A stretch of DNA of 29,431 bases from JAEKLB01 sp050249235 (GTDB lineage: Bacteria > Actinomycetota > Acidimicrobiia > Acidimicrobiales > CADCSY01). The position numbers were made by a program, and so were the translations under genes. The notes under the pieces are model-generated. The model was not told where the DNA came from. It made no database searches and saw only the letters and a list, made by a program, of their open reading frames with translations. This document shows, piece after piece, positions 19,927 to 27,562 of this stretch; the first letter of the stretch is position 1; every line of letters begins with the position of its first letter. The stretch spans positions 1 to 29,431 of the forward strand of contig JBFWQW010000028.1 in the NCBI GenBank assembly GCA_050249235.1, given 5' to 3'.

Positions 19927-20292
19927 ATGGCCAGGGTCAAGCGGGCCGTACACGCGAAGAAGCACCACCGGGCGATCCTCGAGCAGGCCCAGGGCTACTA
20001 CGGGAACAAGAGCCGCACCTACCGTGCCGCCAACGAGCAGGTGATGCACTCGCTCCAGTACGCCTTCCGCGACCGGCGGGCGCGGAAGGGCGACTTCCGC
20101 AAGCTCTGGATCCAGCGCATCAACGCCGCCGCCCGGCAGAACGGCATGTCCTACAGCCGCTTCATCGCCGGCCTCAAGGCGGCCGAGGTCGAGGTCGACC
20201 GCAAGATGCTGGCCGACCTGGCCGTCACCGACGGCGTCGCCTTCGCCGCCCTCGTGAAGGTCGCGGAGGACGCGGCCGGGGCCCCTGCCTGA
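19927..20292 (+). CDS. rplT: 50S ribosomal protein L20
   Basis: A 121-residue 23S rRNA-binding protein needed early in 50S assembly. MARVKRAVHAKKHHRAILEQAQGYYGNKSRTYRAANEQVMHSLQYAFRDRRARKGDFRKLWIQRINAAAR covers the conserved basic N-terminal extension and helix; the rest forms the globular domain. A good ribosome binding site (GGAAGGGA) precedes the ATG. In bacteria studied, L20 represses its own operon. The rRNA methylase gene that follows overlaps its end if that gene starts at CTG 20285. Confidence 0.98.
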   Translation: MARVKRAVHAKKHHRAILEQAQGYYGNKSRTYRAANEQVMHSLQYAFRDRRARKGDFRKLWIQRINAAARQNGMSYSRFIAGLKAAEVEVDRKMLADLAVTDGVAFAALVKVAEDAAGAPA

Positions 20293-21169
20293 GTCCCCGC
20301 CCGGCCGGCCGCTCGGGCCGCACCACCGTGAGGTCGAGCGGCTCCGGCGTCTCCTGCGCCGGGCGGGCGGCCGGGCCGGGGACGACGGGTTCGTGCTCGA
20401 GGGTCCCACGATCGTTCGGGCCGCCCTCGACGCCGCCGCGCCGCTCGAGGCGGCCTACGTGGCGGCCGACGCCCGTCGGGTCGGTGACCTCCCCGACCGC
20501 CTCGTCGCGGCCGGTGTGCCGGTGCGCACTCTGGCCGCCGGCGTCCTGGAACGGATCGCGGACGTCGTGACGCCCCAGGGTGTGGTGGCGGTGTGCCGGT
20601 CCGTCACGACGACGCTGTCCGCCGCCCTCACCGCGACCGATCCAGCCGGCCCCGGTCGCCCCGCGCCGTTCGTCCTGGTCGGCCTCGGCATCGGTGACCC
20701 GGGCAACGCCGGCACCATGATCCGGACCGCCGACGCCACCGGCGCGGCCGCCGTCGTGCTCGCCGGTGGCGCCGACGTCGCCGGCCCGAAGGTGGTGCGA
20801 GCCGCGGCCGGCTCCCTGTTCCACCTCCCGGTCGTCGCCGGCGGCAAGGCTCTGGGCGTGGGTGGCGGCGACGGCGGGGCGGAGGTGCTCGGCGAGCTCG
20901 GCACCCTCGGGTTCCGGCGGCTGGGTGCGTCGGCGGGGAAGGGGTTGGCCTGCGACCTGGCCGACCTCACCGGGCCCGTGGCCCTCGTCGTCGGCAACGA
21001 AGCCCACGGACTGCCCGGCGGCCTCCCGCTCGACGGGCTGGTCCACGTTCCGATGGCAGGCCGAGCCGAGTCGCTCAACGTGGCGATGGCGGCCACGGTG
21101 CTCTGCTACGAGGCGGCCCGGCAGCGCCGGGCCGCGGCCGACGCCTCGCAGGGGAGGGGCGGTGGCTGA
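20285..21169 (+). CDS. TrmH/SpoU-family rRNA 2-prime-O-methyltransferase (TsnR-like); probable CTG start
   Basis: A SPOUT methyltransferase of about 294 residues with an N-terminal RNA-binding domain. That domain begins HHREVERLRRLLRR and continues GDDGFVLEGPTIVRAALDA. The catalytic domain has VLVGLGIGDPGNAGTMIRTADATGA (motif 1), LVVGNEAHGLP (motif 2) and VPMAGRAESLNVAMAATVLCYEA (motif 3). The first standard start codon in frame, GTG 20393, would remove the first 36 residues including conserved helix sequence. Back to the TGA at 20255 there is no ATG, GTG or TTG; CTG 20285 is the best candidate and overlaps the rplT end by 8 nt. The place after rplT and before pheS matches tsnR in mycobacteria. 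It overlaps the kinase gene by 8 nt. Confidence 0.9.
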   Translation: MPESPPGRPLGPHHREVERLRRLLRRAGGRAGDDGFVLEGPTIVRAALDAAAPLEAAYVAADARRVGDLPDRLVAAGVPVRTLAAGVLERIADVVTPQGVVAVCRSVTTTLSAALTATDPAGPGRPAPFVLVGLGIGDPGNAGTMIRTADATGAAAVVLAGGADVAGPKVVRAAAGSLFHLPVVAGGKALGVGGGDGGAEVLGELGTLGFRRLGASAGKGLACDLADLTGPVALVVGNEAHGLPGGLPLDGLVHVPMAGRAESLNVAMAATVLCYEAARQRRAAADASQGRGGG

Positions 21170-22220
21170 CCCGCCGGTCGACGATCTTCCGGTGGCCGCC
21201 GCCGTCATCGGTGCGGACCGGATCGTCCGGGCCGCCAACCGGGAAGCCGCCGCGCTGACCGGGCGCACCGTCGGTGAGCTCGTCGGGACCCGGCTCGACG
21301 ACGTGCTGGCGCCCATCGACGGCGACGAGCCGGCCTGGCTCCGGGCCTGGGACCGCTCGGCCGGTCTCCGGTCGGTGCGGGGGTTCCCCGAGCACGAGGC
21401 CTGCCTCCGCCGCGCCGACGGCGGCGTGGTCCGCGTCCTGGTCTCGGGCCGGTACCGGCGCGACGCCGACGGGAACCTGGCGTCCGTCGTCGTCACCGCC
21501 CGCCCGTCCGGGGGCCGCCGGTCCCGGGGCGTGCCCAGCGGCATCGAGGTCGTGTCGACGGTCAGCCACGAGCTCCGCTCGCCGCTGACCTCGGTGAAGG
21601 GGTACACGTCGCTGCTGCTCAACCGGTGGGAGCGGATCCCCGACGAGCAGAAGCGGACGATGCTCGGCCAGATCAACCACGACGCCGACCGAGTCACCCG
21701 GCTCATCACCGAGCTGCTCGACATCTCCCGGCTCGAGAGCGGTCGACTCGTCCTGCGCCGCCAGGAGGTCGGACTGGTGGAGCTGGCCCGCAGCGTCGTC
21801 GCCAAGCTGACGTTCGAGCACCCCGACCTCGACGTGGAGATCGCCTTTCCGGACGGCTTCCCTCGCGCCTACGCCGACGCCGACAAGATCGAGCAGGTGC
21901 TCACGAACCTGGTCGAGAACGCGGCCAAGTACGCCAGCCCCGCGGGCATGCGCATCGAGGGCTCGGTCGGCGACGGGGAGCTCGTGGTCGCCGTCGAGGA
22001 CCGGGGCGAGGGGATCCCGGCCGCCGACCTTCCCCGGGTCTTCACCCGCTTCTTCCGGCGTGACCACGGGCGCCCCACCGGGAGCGGCCTCGGGCTCTGG
22101 ATCAGCCGGGGCCTCGTCGAGGCCCACGGCGGGCGGCTCACGGCCACGAGCATCGAAGGGCAGGGGTCGATCTTCCGCTTTACTCTCCCGACCGATTCGT
22201 TCGAGCGACTGCACGGCTGA
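21162..22220 (+). CDS. Soluble PAS-domain sensor histidine kinase
   Basis: A 352-residue protein without membrane segments. An N-terminal PAS-like domain (about residues 5-115) contains AAAVIGADRIVRAANREAAALTGRTVGELVG. The dimerisation/phosphoacceptor domain has the H-box STVSHELRSPLTSVKGY with His136. The ATPase domain has the N-box NLVENAAKYA, G1 DRGEGIP, the F-box RVFTRFFRRDH and G2 GSGLGLWISRGLVEAHGG. It should autophosphorylate in response to a cytoplasmic signal. No response regulator gene is in the window, so its partner is unknown. GTG 21162 has a strong ribosome binding site (GGGGAGGGG) and overlaps the methylase end by 8 nt. It sits inside the translation cluster, 10 nt before pheS. 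Confidence 0.93.
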   Translation: MADPPVDDLPVAAAVIGADRIVRAANREAAALTGRTVGELVGTRLDDVLAPIDGDEPAWLRAWDRSAGLRSVRGFPEHEACLRRADGGVVRVLVSGRYRRDADGNLASVVVTARPSGGRRSRGVPSGIEVVSTVSHELRSPLTSVKGYTSLLLNRWERIPDEQKRTMLGQINHDADRVTRLITELLDISRLESGRLVLRRQEVGLVELARSVVAKLTFEHPDLDVEIAFPDGFPRAYADADKIEQVLTNLVENAAKYASPAGMRIEGSVGDGELVVAVEDRGEGIPAADLPRVFTRFFRRDHGRPTGSGLGLWISRGLVEAHGGRLTATSIEGQGSIFRFTLPTDSFERLHG

Positions 22221-22230
22221 CCCGACTCCC

Positions 22231-23265
22231 ATGGCTGACTCCGACCTCGACGCCCTCGTCGCCGACGCCCTGGCCCGCATCGACGGCGCCGGCACCGTGC
22301 GCGACCTCGATGCCCTCGACACCGACCTGCTGGGGAAGCGCTCCGACCTCTCGACCCGGAAGGCGGGCCTCGGCCGCCTGGAACCCGACGCCCGCCGGGA
22401 GGCCGGCCGCGCCCTCAACGACGCTCGGGTCCGGATCGAAGCGGCGCTGGCGGCTCGCCGGGACGGGCTCGCCGCCGGTGAGCTCGACGAGCGCCGCCGG
22501 GCCGAGCGCCTCGACCTCACGGAGGTGGTCCCCGCCCGGCGCCGGGGTCACCTGCACCTCGTCACCCGCACGACCATGGCGCTCGAGGACGTCTTCGTGG
22601 GCATGGGCTTCACCGTGGCCGAGGGTCCGGTCGTCGAGACCGACTGGTACAACTTCGAGGCGCTGAACTTCCCGCTCGGCCACCCCGCCCGGAACATGTA
22701 CGACACGCTCTACCTCGAGCTGGGCGAGCCCGAGTCGACGCTCCTGCGCACCCACACGAGCCCCGTGCAGATCAGGGTCATGGAGGGCCGGGAGCCACCG
22801 ATCTACTCCGTGATGCCCGGCCTCTGCCACCGGCGGGACACCACCGACGCCAGCCACCTCCCGAACTTCCACCAGATCGAAGGGCTCGTCGTCGACCGGG
22901 GCATCACGTTCGGCGACCTGGCCGGCACGCTCGACGCCTTCACCCGAGCCTACTTCGGCGGTGACATCTCCTCCCGTCTCCGTCCGTCGTACTTCCCGTT
23001 CACGGAGCCGTCGGCCGAGTACGACATCACCTGCGTCTTCTGCCGGGGCGCCGGCTGCCGCACGTGCGGTCGCACCGGCTGGCTCGAGCTGGGCGGCTGC
23101 GGGATGGTGCACCCGAACGTCCTGACCAACGTCGGCATCGACCCCGAGGTCTGGTCCGGCTTCGCGTTCGGCTTCGGCATCGAGCGCCTGGCCATGATGC
23201 GCTACGGCATCGACGACATCCGGGAGTTCGTCACCAACGACCTCCGCTTCCTGGAGCAGTTCTGA
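22231..23265 (+). CDS. pheS: Phenylalanyl-tRNA synthetase, alpha subunit
   Basis: PheS carries the catalytic class II core that charges tRNAPhe with phenylalanine. The 344-residue protein has an N-terminal coiled-coil arm (about residues 1-95), motif 1 around VGMGFTVAEGPVVETDWYNFEALN, motif 2 RTHTSPVQIRVM and the HQIEGLVVDRGITF block, and motif 3 GFGIERLAMMRYGI. A cysteine cluster, CVFCRGAGCRTCG, matches the known C-x2-C variant of bacterial PheS. The ATG at 22231 follows the kinase stop by 10 nt with only a weak ribosome binding site. No T-box leader is present, as expected for an internal gene. pheT follows after 1 nt. Confidence 0.97.
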   Translation: MADSDLDALVADALARIDGAGTVRDLDALDTDLLGKRSDLSTRKAGLGRLEPDARREAGRALNDARVRIEAALAARRDGLAAGELDERRRAERLDLTEVVPARRRGHLHLVTRTTMALEDVFVGMGFTVAEGPVVETDWYNFEALNFPLGHPARNMYDTLYLELGEPESTLLRTHTSPVQIRVMEGREPPIYSVMPGLCHRRDTTDASHLPNFHQIEGLVVDRGITFGDLAGTLDAFTRAYFGGDISSRLRPSYFPFTEPSAEYDITCVFCRGAGCRTCGRTGWLELGGCGMVHPNVLTNVGIDPEVWSGFAFGFGIERLAMMRYGIDDIREFVTNDLRFLEQF

Positions 23266-23266
23266 G

Positions 23267-25720
23267 ATGTTGCTCCCGCTCAGCTGGCTCCGAGACTTCG
23301 TCGACGTCGACCTGTCGGTCGACGACCTCGTCCTCCTGCTCGGCGACCTGGGCACGCCGGTCGAGTCGGTCACCCACGTCGGGGCCGGGCTCGATGGCGT
23401 GGTCGTCGCCCGTGTCACCGAGATCGGGGCCATCGCCGGGGCCGACAAGATCCGCCGCGTCCTCGTCGACGCCGGTGGCGACGAACCCGTGCAGGTGGTG
23501 TGCGGGGCGTGGAACTTCGACGTGGGCGACCTGGTGCCGCTGGCCACGGTCGGCACCGTGCTCCCCGGGGACTTCGCCATCGCCCGCCGGAAGATGAAGG
23601 GCGTCGAGTCGCACGGGATGCTCTGCGCGCCCGACGAGCTGGGCCTGCCCGAGGGCGGCCACGAGGGCATCCTCCTGCTCCCGGGTGGGCTCGTGCCGGG
23701 CACCCCGTTCGCCGAGGCGATGGGGATCGTCCCGGACGTCGTCCTCGAGCTCGAGGTCAACCCCAACCGGCCGGACGCGATGTACGTCGCCGGCATCGGC
23801 CGCGACGTCGCCGCCCGCCTGGGCCTGCCCTTCCGGACCCCGTCGCCCGGCGGGGCCGGGGCCGACGGGCCGTCGACCCGGCCGGCCGGCGCCGGGCCGG
23901 TGACCGTCGACCCGGTGACCGTCGACCCGGTGACCGTCGAGCCCGTGACGGTCGAGGTGGCCGACCTGGTCGCCTGCCCCCGCTTCACGGCGAGGGTCGT
24001 CACCGGCATCACCGTCGGGCCGTCGCCGGCCTGGCTGGCCGACCGCCTGGCCAAGGCGGGCATGCGGCCCATCAACAACGTCGTCGACGCCTCGAACTAC
24101 GTGATGCTCGAGCTCGGCCACCCCAACCACGCCTACGACCTGGCCGCCCTGCCGGGCAGGGGCCTCCGGGTCCGGCGGGCCGCGCCCGGCGAGTCGCTGG
24201 TCACCCTCGACGGCGTCGAGCGCTCGTTCGTGGCCGACGACCTCCTCATCTGCGACGCCGGCGACCACGCCGTCGGCATCGCCGGGATCATGGGCGGCGA
24301 GTCGTCGGAGGTCACCGGGGCCACCACCGAGGTTCTCCTCGAGGCGGCGGCCTTCGACCCCATGACGATCGCCTGGACGTCGAAGCGCCTCGGGCTCCGC
24401 TCCGAGGCGTCCGCCCGGTTCGAGAAGGGCGTCGACCCGCACGGCATCGATCTCGCCGTGGCCCGGTTCTGCGAGCTGCTGGCGGCCGGGGGGGCGACGC
24501 CCACCGGGGTGGTCGTCGACGTGCGGGGCGACCTGGACGAACCGGTGCCCGTGCCGGTGCGGACGGCCCGGGTCAACGCCCTCCTCGGCACCTCGCTCAC
24601 CGACGCCGAGGTCCGCGGCCACCTCGACCCGATCGGCTTCACCACCTCGGTCACGGCCCCCGGGCTCCTCGACGTGACGATCCCGACCTGGCGCCCGGAC
24701 AGCGCCGCGGAGATCGACGTGATCGAGGAGATCGCCCGGATGCACGGCTACGCCCGCATCCCGCGGACCGTCCCCGCGTCGACCCTGATCGGCGAGCTGG
24801 CACCCGTGCAGCGCGACCGCCGCGAGGTCCGGTCGATCCTGGTCGGGGCCGGTGCCTCGGAAGCCTGGACCACGACCTTCCTGGCGGCCGCCGACCTCTC
24901 CCGGGCCGGCCTCGACCCGGCCGTCGCCGTCGTGGTCGCCAACCCCCTGGCGGTCGAGGAGTCGCGCCTGCGCACCTCCCTGCTCCCCGGGCTCCTCCGG
25001 GCCGTGGCCTACAACGCGTCGCACCGGCTGGCCGACGCCTGGCTGTTCGAGCTCGGCAACGTGTTCTCCGTCGTCGACCGGGGCTCGCTCCCCGACGAGC
25101 GCGAGCGCCTCGGCGTGGCGTTGGCCGGCGCCGACGCCCGCACCGCCACGGAGCTCTGGCACCTCCTCGCCGAGGGTCTCTTCCTCGAGCAGGCCCGGCT
25201 CCGACCGATCGGCGATCCCGCCGCCGGCCGTGCCGGCGGCCCTCTCCCCGGCGGCCTCCACCCGGCCCGGGTCGCGTCGGTCGAGGTCGACGGTGCCGCC
25301 GTCGGCGTGGTGGGCGAGGTGGACCCCGCCGTGCTCGAGGGTCACGGCATCACCCAGCGGGTGGGGTGGCTCGAGCTCGACCTCGGGCCGGTGCTGGCGG
25401 CCCGCCGGGGCCCCGTCGGCTACCGGCCCGTGCGCCGCTTCCCGTCGAGCGACGTCGACCTGTCCTTCGAGGTCGACGAGGGAACGCCCGCCGGCGAGGT
25501 CACCGACGCGCTGGCCTCGACGGGCGCCGACGAGGTCGTGGCCGTGTCGCTCCTCGACGTCTACCGGGGCCCGGGCATCGCCGAGGGACGCCGGTCGCTC
25601 ACGTACCGGGTGCGGTTGCAGGCCGCCGATCGGACGCTCACCGACACCGAGCTCGCCGAGCTCCGACAGCGCCTGATCGCCGCCGTCGCCTCGGCGGCAC
25701 CCGCAACGCTCCGGGCCTGA
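23267..25720 (+). CDS. pheT: Phenylalanyl-tRNA synthetase, beta subunit
   Basis: PheT forms the alpha2-beta2 enzyme with PheS and contains editing and tRNA-binding domains. The 817-residue protein begins MLLPLSWLRDFVDVDLS, then an EMAP/OB-like tRNA-binding domain with VVCGAWNFDVGDLVPLATVG and MKGVESHGMLCAPDELGL. The editing B3/B4 region includes LELEVNPNRPDAMYVAGIGRDVA, RPINNVVDASNYVMLELGHPNHAYD and IMGGESSEVTGATTEVLLEAA. The catalytic-like core contains RTSLLPGLLRAVAYN and an anticodon-binding FDX-ACB end (FPSSDVDLSFEVDEG). Between residues about 212 and 231 a fivefold-like V-T-V-D/E-P repeat comes from a 15-bp tandem DNA repeat. GGAG lies 10 nt before the ATG. Confidence 0.97.
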   Translation: MLLPLSWLRDFVDVDLSVDDLVLLLGDLGTPVESVTHVGAGLDGVVVARVTEIGAIAGADKIRRVLVDAGGDEPVQVVCGAWNFDVGDLVPLATVGTVLPGDFAIARRKMKGVESHGMLCAPDELGLPEGGHEGILLLPGGLVPGTPFAEAMGIVPDVVLELEVNPNRPDAMYVAGIGRDVAARLGLPFRTPSPGGAGADGPSTRPAGAGPVTVDPVTVDPVTVEPVTVEVADLVACPRFTARVVTGITVGPSPAWLADRLAKAGMRPINNVVDASNYVMLELGHPNHAYDLAALPGRGLRVRRAAPGESLVTLDGVERSFVADDLLICDAGDHAVGIAGIMGGESSEVTGATTEVLLEAAAFDPMTIAWTSKRLGLRSEASARFEKGVDPHGIDLAVARFCELLAAGGATPTGVVVDVRGDLDEPVPVPVRTARVNALLGTSLTDAEVRGHLDPIGFTTSVTAPGLLDVTIPTWRPDSAAEIDVIEEIARMHGYARIPRTVPASTLIGELAPVQRDRREVRSILVGAGASEAWTTTFLAAADLSRAGLDPAVAVVVANPLAVEESRLRTSLLPGLLRAVAYNASHRLADAWLFELGNVFSVVDRGSLPDERERLGVALAGADARTATELWHLLAEGLFLEQARLRPIGDPAAGRAGGPLPGGLHPARVASVEVDGAAVGVVGEVDPAVLEGHGITQRVGWLELDLGPVLAARRGPVGYRPVRRFPSSDVDLSFEVDEGTPAGEVTDALASTGADEVVAVSLLDVYRGPGIAEGRRSLTYRVRLQAADRTLTDTELAELRQRLIAAVASAAPATLRA
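23900..23959 (+). repeat. 15-bp tandem repeat, four copies, inside pheT
   Basis: Units start at 23900, 23915, 23930 and 23945. The first two are identical (GTGACCGTCGACCCG); the third differs at two or three bases near its end and the fourth is more divergent. Being a multiple of three, the array adds V-T-V-x-P pentapeptides without a frameshift in a Pro/Gly-rich linker. Confidence 0.9.
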
Positions 25721-25797
25721 GGCCCGTCCCGCCCCGGCCGTCGCGGGCGGCCGATCTCGATTCGCCCGACACACGGTGCGGCGGCAGGCTTGGGTCG

Positions 25798-26457
25798 GTG
25801 ACGACCTCGCCGGAGCCCTTCGTCCCCCGGGTCGACGGCTGGAGGGACGAGGACCAGGTCGCCGAGTACCTCGATCGCATCGAGCGGCTCCCGCCCCGGG
25901 CCGCGGGGGAGGACGTGCTCCGAGAGATCCTGCCGCCCGCCCCGGTGCGACTGCTCGACCTCGGCGCCGGCGACGGCCGCCTGGCCGCCCTGGCCATGGA
26001 GGCCCGCCCCACGCTCGAGCACGTGGTGCTCGTCGACCGCTCGGCACCGATGCTGGAGCGGGCCAGGCGGCGCTTCGCCGGCGACGCACGGGTGGAGGTG
26101 AGGTCCGGCGAGCTCGAGGAGCCCATCGGCCCGCTCGGCACCTTCGACGTGGTCGTGTCCGGCCTCGCCATCCACCACCTGCACGACCCGGCCAAGCGAC
26201 GGCTCTACGGCCAGGTGGCCCAGCAGCTCGAGCCTGGCGGCCTCTTCGCCAACCTCGAAGTGGTCGCGTCCGCCACGCCCGAGCTCCACGCCACCTTCCT
26301 GCGGGCGATCGGTCGATCCGCCGACGATCCGGACGACCGACTGGCACCGGTCGAGGCCCAGCTCGGCTGGCTCAGGGAGGCCGGGCTGGTGCAGGTCGAC
26401 TGCCTCTGGCGGTGGCGCGGCTTCGCCCTTCTCGTCGGGGCCCGGCCCGGCGCCTGA
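25798..26457 (+). CDS. Class I SAM-dependent methyltransferase, substrate unknown
   Basis: A 219-residue protein with the Rossmann-type SAM site VRLLDLGAGDGRLAALAM (motif I, about residues 50-67), VVLVDRSAPMLERARRRF (acidic end of strand 2), and FDVVVSGLAIHHLHDPAKRRLYGQVAQQLEPGGLFANLEVV (motifs IV-VI). It resembles the Methyltransf_25/UbiE-like group, which covers many small-molecule methyltransferases; the substrate cannot be told. GTG 25798 is the first start upstream of the conserved sequence and has no clear ribosome binding site. It lies between pheT (77 nt) and the argC promoter region (about 60 nt) and appears to be a single-gene unit. Confidence 0.85.
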   Translation: MTTSPEPFVPRVDGWRDEDQVAEYLDRIERLPPRAAGEDVLREILPPAPVRLLDLGAGDGRLAALAMEARPTLEHVVLVDRSAPMLERARRRFAGDARVEVRSGELEEPIGPLGTFDVVVSGLAIHHLHDPAKRRLYGQVAQQLEPGGLFANLEVVASATPELHATFLRAIGRSADDPDDRLAPVEAQLGWLREAGLVQVDCLWRWRGFALLVGARPGA

Positions 26458-26517
26458 CGGTCGATCCGGCACCCGGGGCAGACCGGGCAGCCGGGAGGCG
26501 GCGGGCGCCCGCAGGAG

Positions 26518-26546
26518 TTGCATAGTCATTCAGAATGCCGTATCAT
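26518..26546 (+). promoter_or_regulatory. argC promoter: TTGCAT, 17-nt spacer, TATCAT
   Basis: TTGCAT (26518-26523) and TATCAT (26541-26546) are separated by exactly 17 nt, making this the most complete -35/-10 pair in the window. The ATG of argC lies 8 nt after the -10 box, so the mRNA would have almost no leader. The area is strikingly AT-rich for this genome. Confidence 0.75.
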
Positions 26547-26549
26547 CAT
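26518..26549 (+). promoter_or_regulatory. Putative ArgR operator (ARG boxes) over the argC promoter
   Basis: The AT-rich stretch contains TTGCATAGTCATTCA (26518-26532) followed directly by AATGCCGTATCATCATGC. These resemble paired ARG boxes (TGCATA/ATTCA half-sites) bound by the arginine repressor ArgR. Because they cover both promoter elements, ArgR with arginine would block RNA polymerase. The argR gene itself is outside the window. Confidence 0.6.
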
Positions 26550-26554
26550 GCCCC

Positions 26555-27562
26555 ATGAAGACGGTGGGCATCATCGGGGCGTCCGGCTACGCCGGCGCCG
26601 AGCTGCTCCGCCTGTGCGCCGGCCACCCCGGCCTGAAGGTGGCATGGGCGACCGGCGACCGCCAGGCCGGCGCGCCGATCGCCGACCTGTACCCGAACCT
26701 GCGGGCCGTCGTGGGCGACCAGCGCTTCGAGGCGTTCAGCCCGGCCATGGTCGACGGGCTCGACGCCGTCTTCCTCTGCCTCCCGCACGGCGCCAGCGGC
26801 GAGCTGATGCCCGAGGTGCGCGACCGGGTGGCGCTCGTCGTCGACCTCGCCGCCGACTTCCGGTTGCAGGACGCCGCCGCCTACCCGATCTGGTACGGCG
26901 AGGCCCACCCCCATCCCGAGCTCCTGGCCGGGTTCGCCTACGGCCTGCCCGAGCTCTTCCGCGACGACCTCGTCGGCGCCACGGGCATCGCCGCCCCGGG
27001 TTGCTATCCGACCGCGGCCGCGCTGGCCCTGGCGCCCCTGCTGCGGGCCGGTGCCGTCGTGCCGTCCGGCATCGTGGTCGACGCCGCCAGCGGGGTGTCG
27101 GGAGCGGGCCGCGACAAGCACCCCTTCTGCGGGACGGACGAGAACTTCGCCGCCTACGGGCTCCTGGACCACCGCCATACGCCGGAGATCGAGCAGGTGC
27201 TCGGGGCCCAGGTGCTCTTCACCCCCCACCTGGCGCCGATGAACCGGGGCATCCTGGCCACCTGCTACGCCCGGCCGACGGTCGAGACGACCACGGCCGA
27301 CCTCCTCGGCGTCCTGCACGATGCCTACGACGCCGAGCCGTTCGTGGTCGTCGTCGACGAGCCCCCGTCGACGAAGGCGACCCAGGGCTCGAACGTCTGC
27401 CACGTCACCGTCCGGGCCGATCCGCGGACCGGCTGGGTGCTCGCCGTCGCCGCGCTCGACAACCTCGTCAAGGGGGCCGCCGGGCAGGCCCTCCAGGGCG
27501 CCAACCTGGCCCTCGGGCTCGACGAGGGAGCCGGCCTCCCGCTGGCCGGGCTGCTGCCGTGA
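26555..27562 (+). CDS. argC: N-acetyl-gamma-glutamyl-phosphate reductase
   Basis: ArgC reduces N-acetylglutamyl phosphate to the semialdehyde with NADPH in arginine synthesis. The 335-residue protein has the dinucleotide-binding MKTVGIIGASGYAGAELLRL, CLPHGASGELMP, VVDLAADFRL, the catalytic Cys in APGCYPTAAALAL, DAASGVSGAGRDK, FTPHLAPMNRGILAT and the C-terminal LDNLVKGAAGQALQ. All family landmarks are intact. The ATG at 26555 lies 8 nt after the -10 box. The stop overlaps the argJ start (GTGA), the first of two such couplings in this operon. Confidence 0.97.
   Translation: MKTVGIIGASGYAGAELLRLCAGHPGLKVAWATGDRQAGAPIADLYPNLRAVVGDQRFEAFSPAMVDGLDAVFLCLPHGASGELMPEVRDRVALVVDLAADFRLQDAAAYPIWYGEAHPHPELLAGFAYGLPELFRDDLVGATGIAAPGCYPTAAALALAPLLRAGAVVPSGIVVDAASGVSGAGRDKHPFCGTDENFAAYGLLDHRHTPEIEQVLGAQVLFTPHLAPMNRGILATCYARPTVETTTADLLGVLHDAYDAEPFVVVVDEPPSTKATQGSNVCHVTVRADPRTGWVLAVAALDNLVKGAAGQALQGANLALGLDEGAGLPLAGLLP

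Noticed and set aside
22200..22232. T-box or attenuator before pheS
   Set aside because: The gap is 10 nt with no T-box sequence; pheS is internal to a transcription unit.
23231..26347. Minus-strand open frame of 1038 codons opposite pheT
   Set aside because: It is a composition-driven shadow of pheT with Arg/Gly-rich low-complexity sequence and no motif.
26535..26554. ATG 26535 or ATG 26548 as starts of a gene upstream of argC
   Set aside because: They lie within the promoter/operator and lead into frames without family sequence; the conserved ArgC N-terminus begins at 26555.
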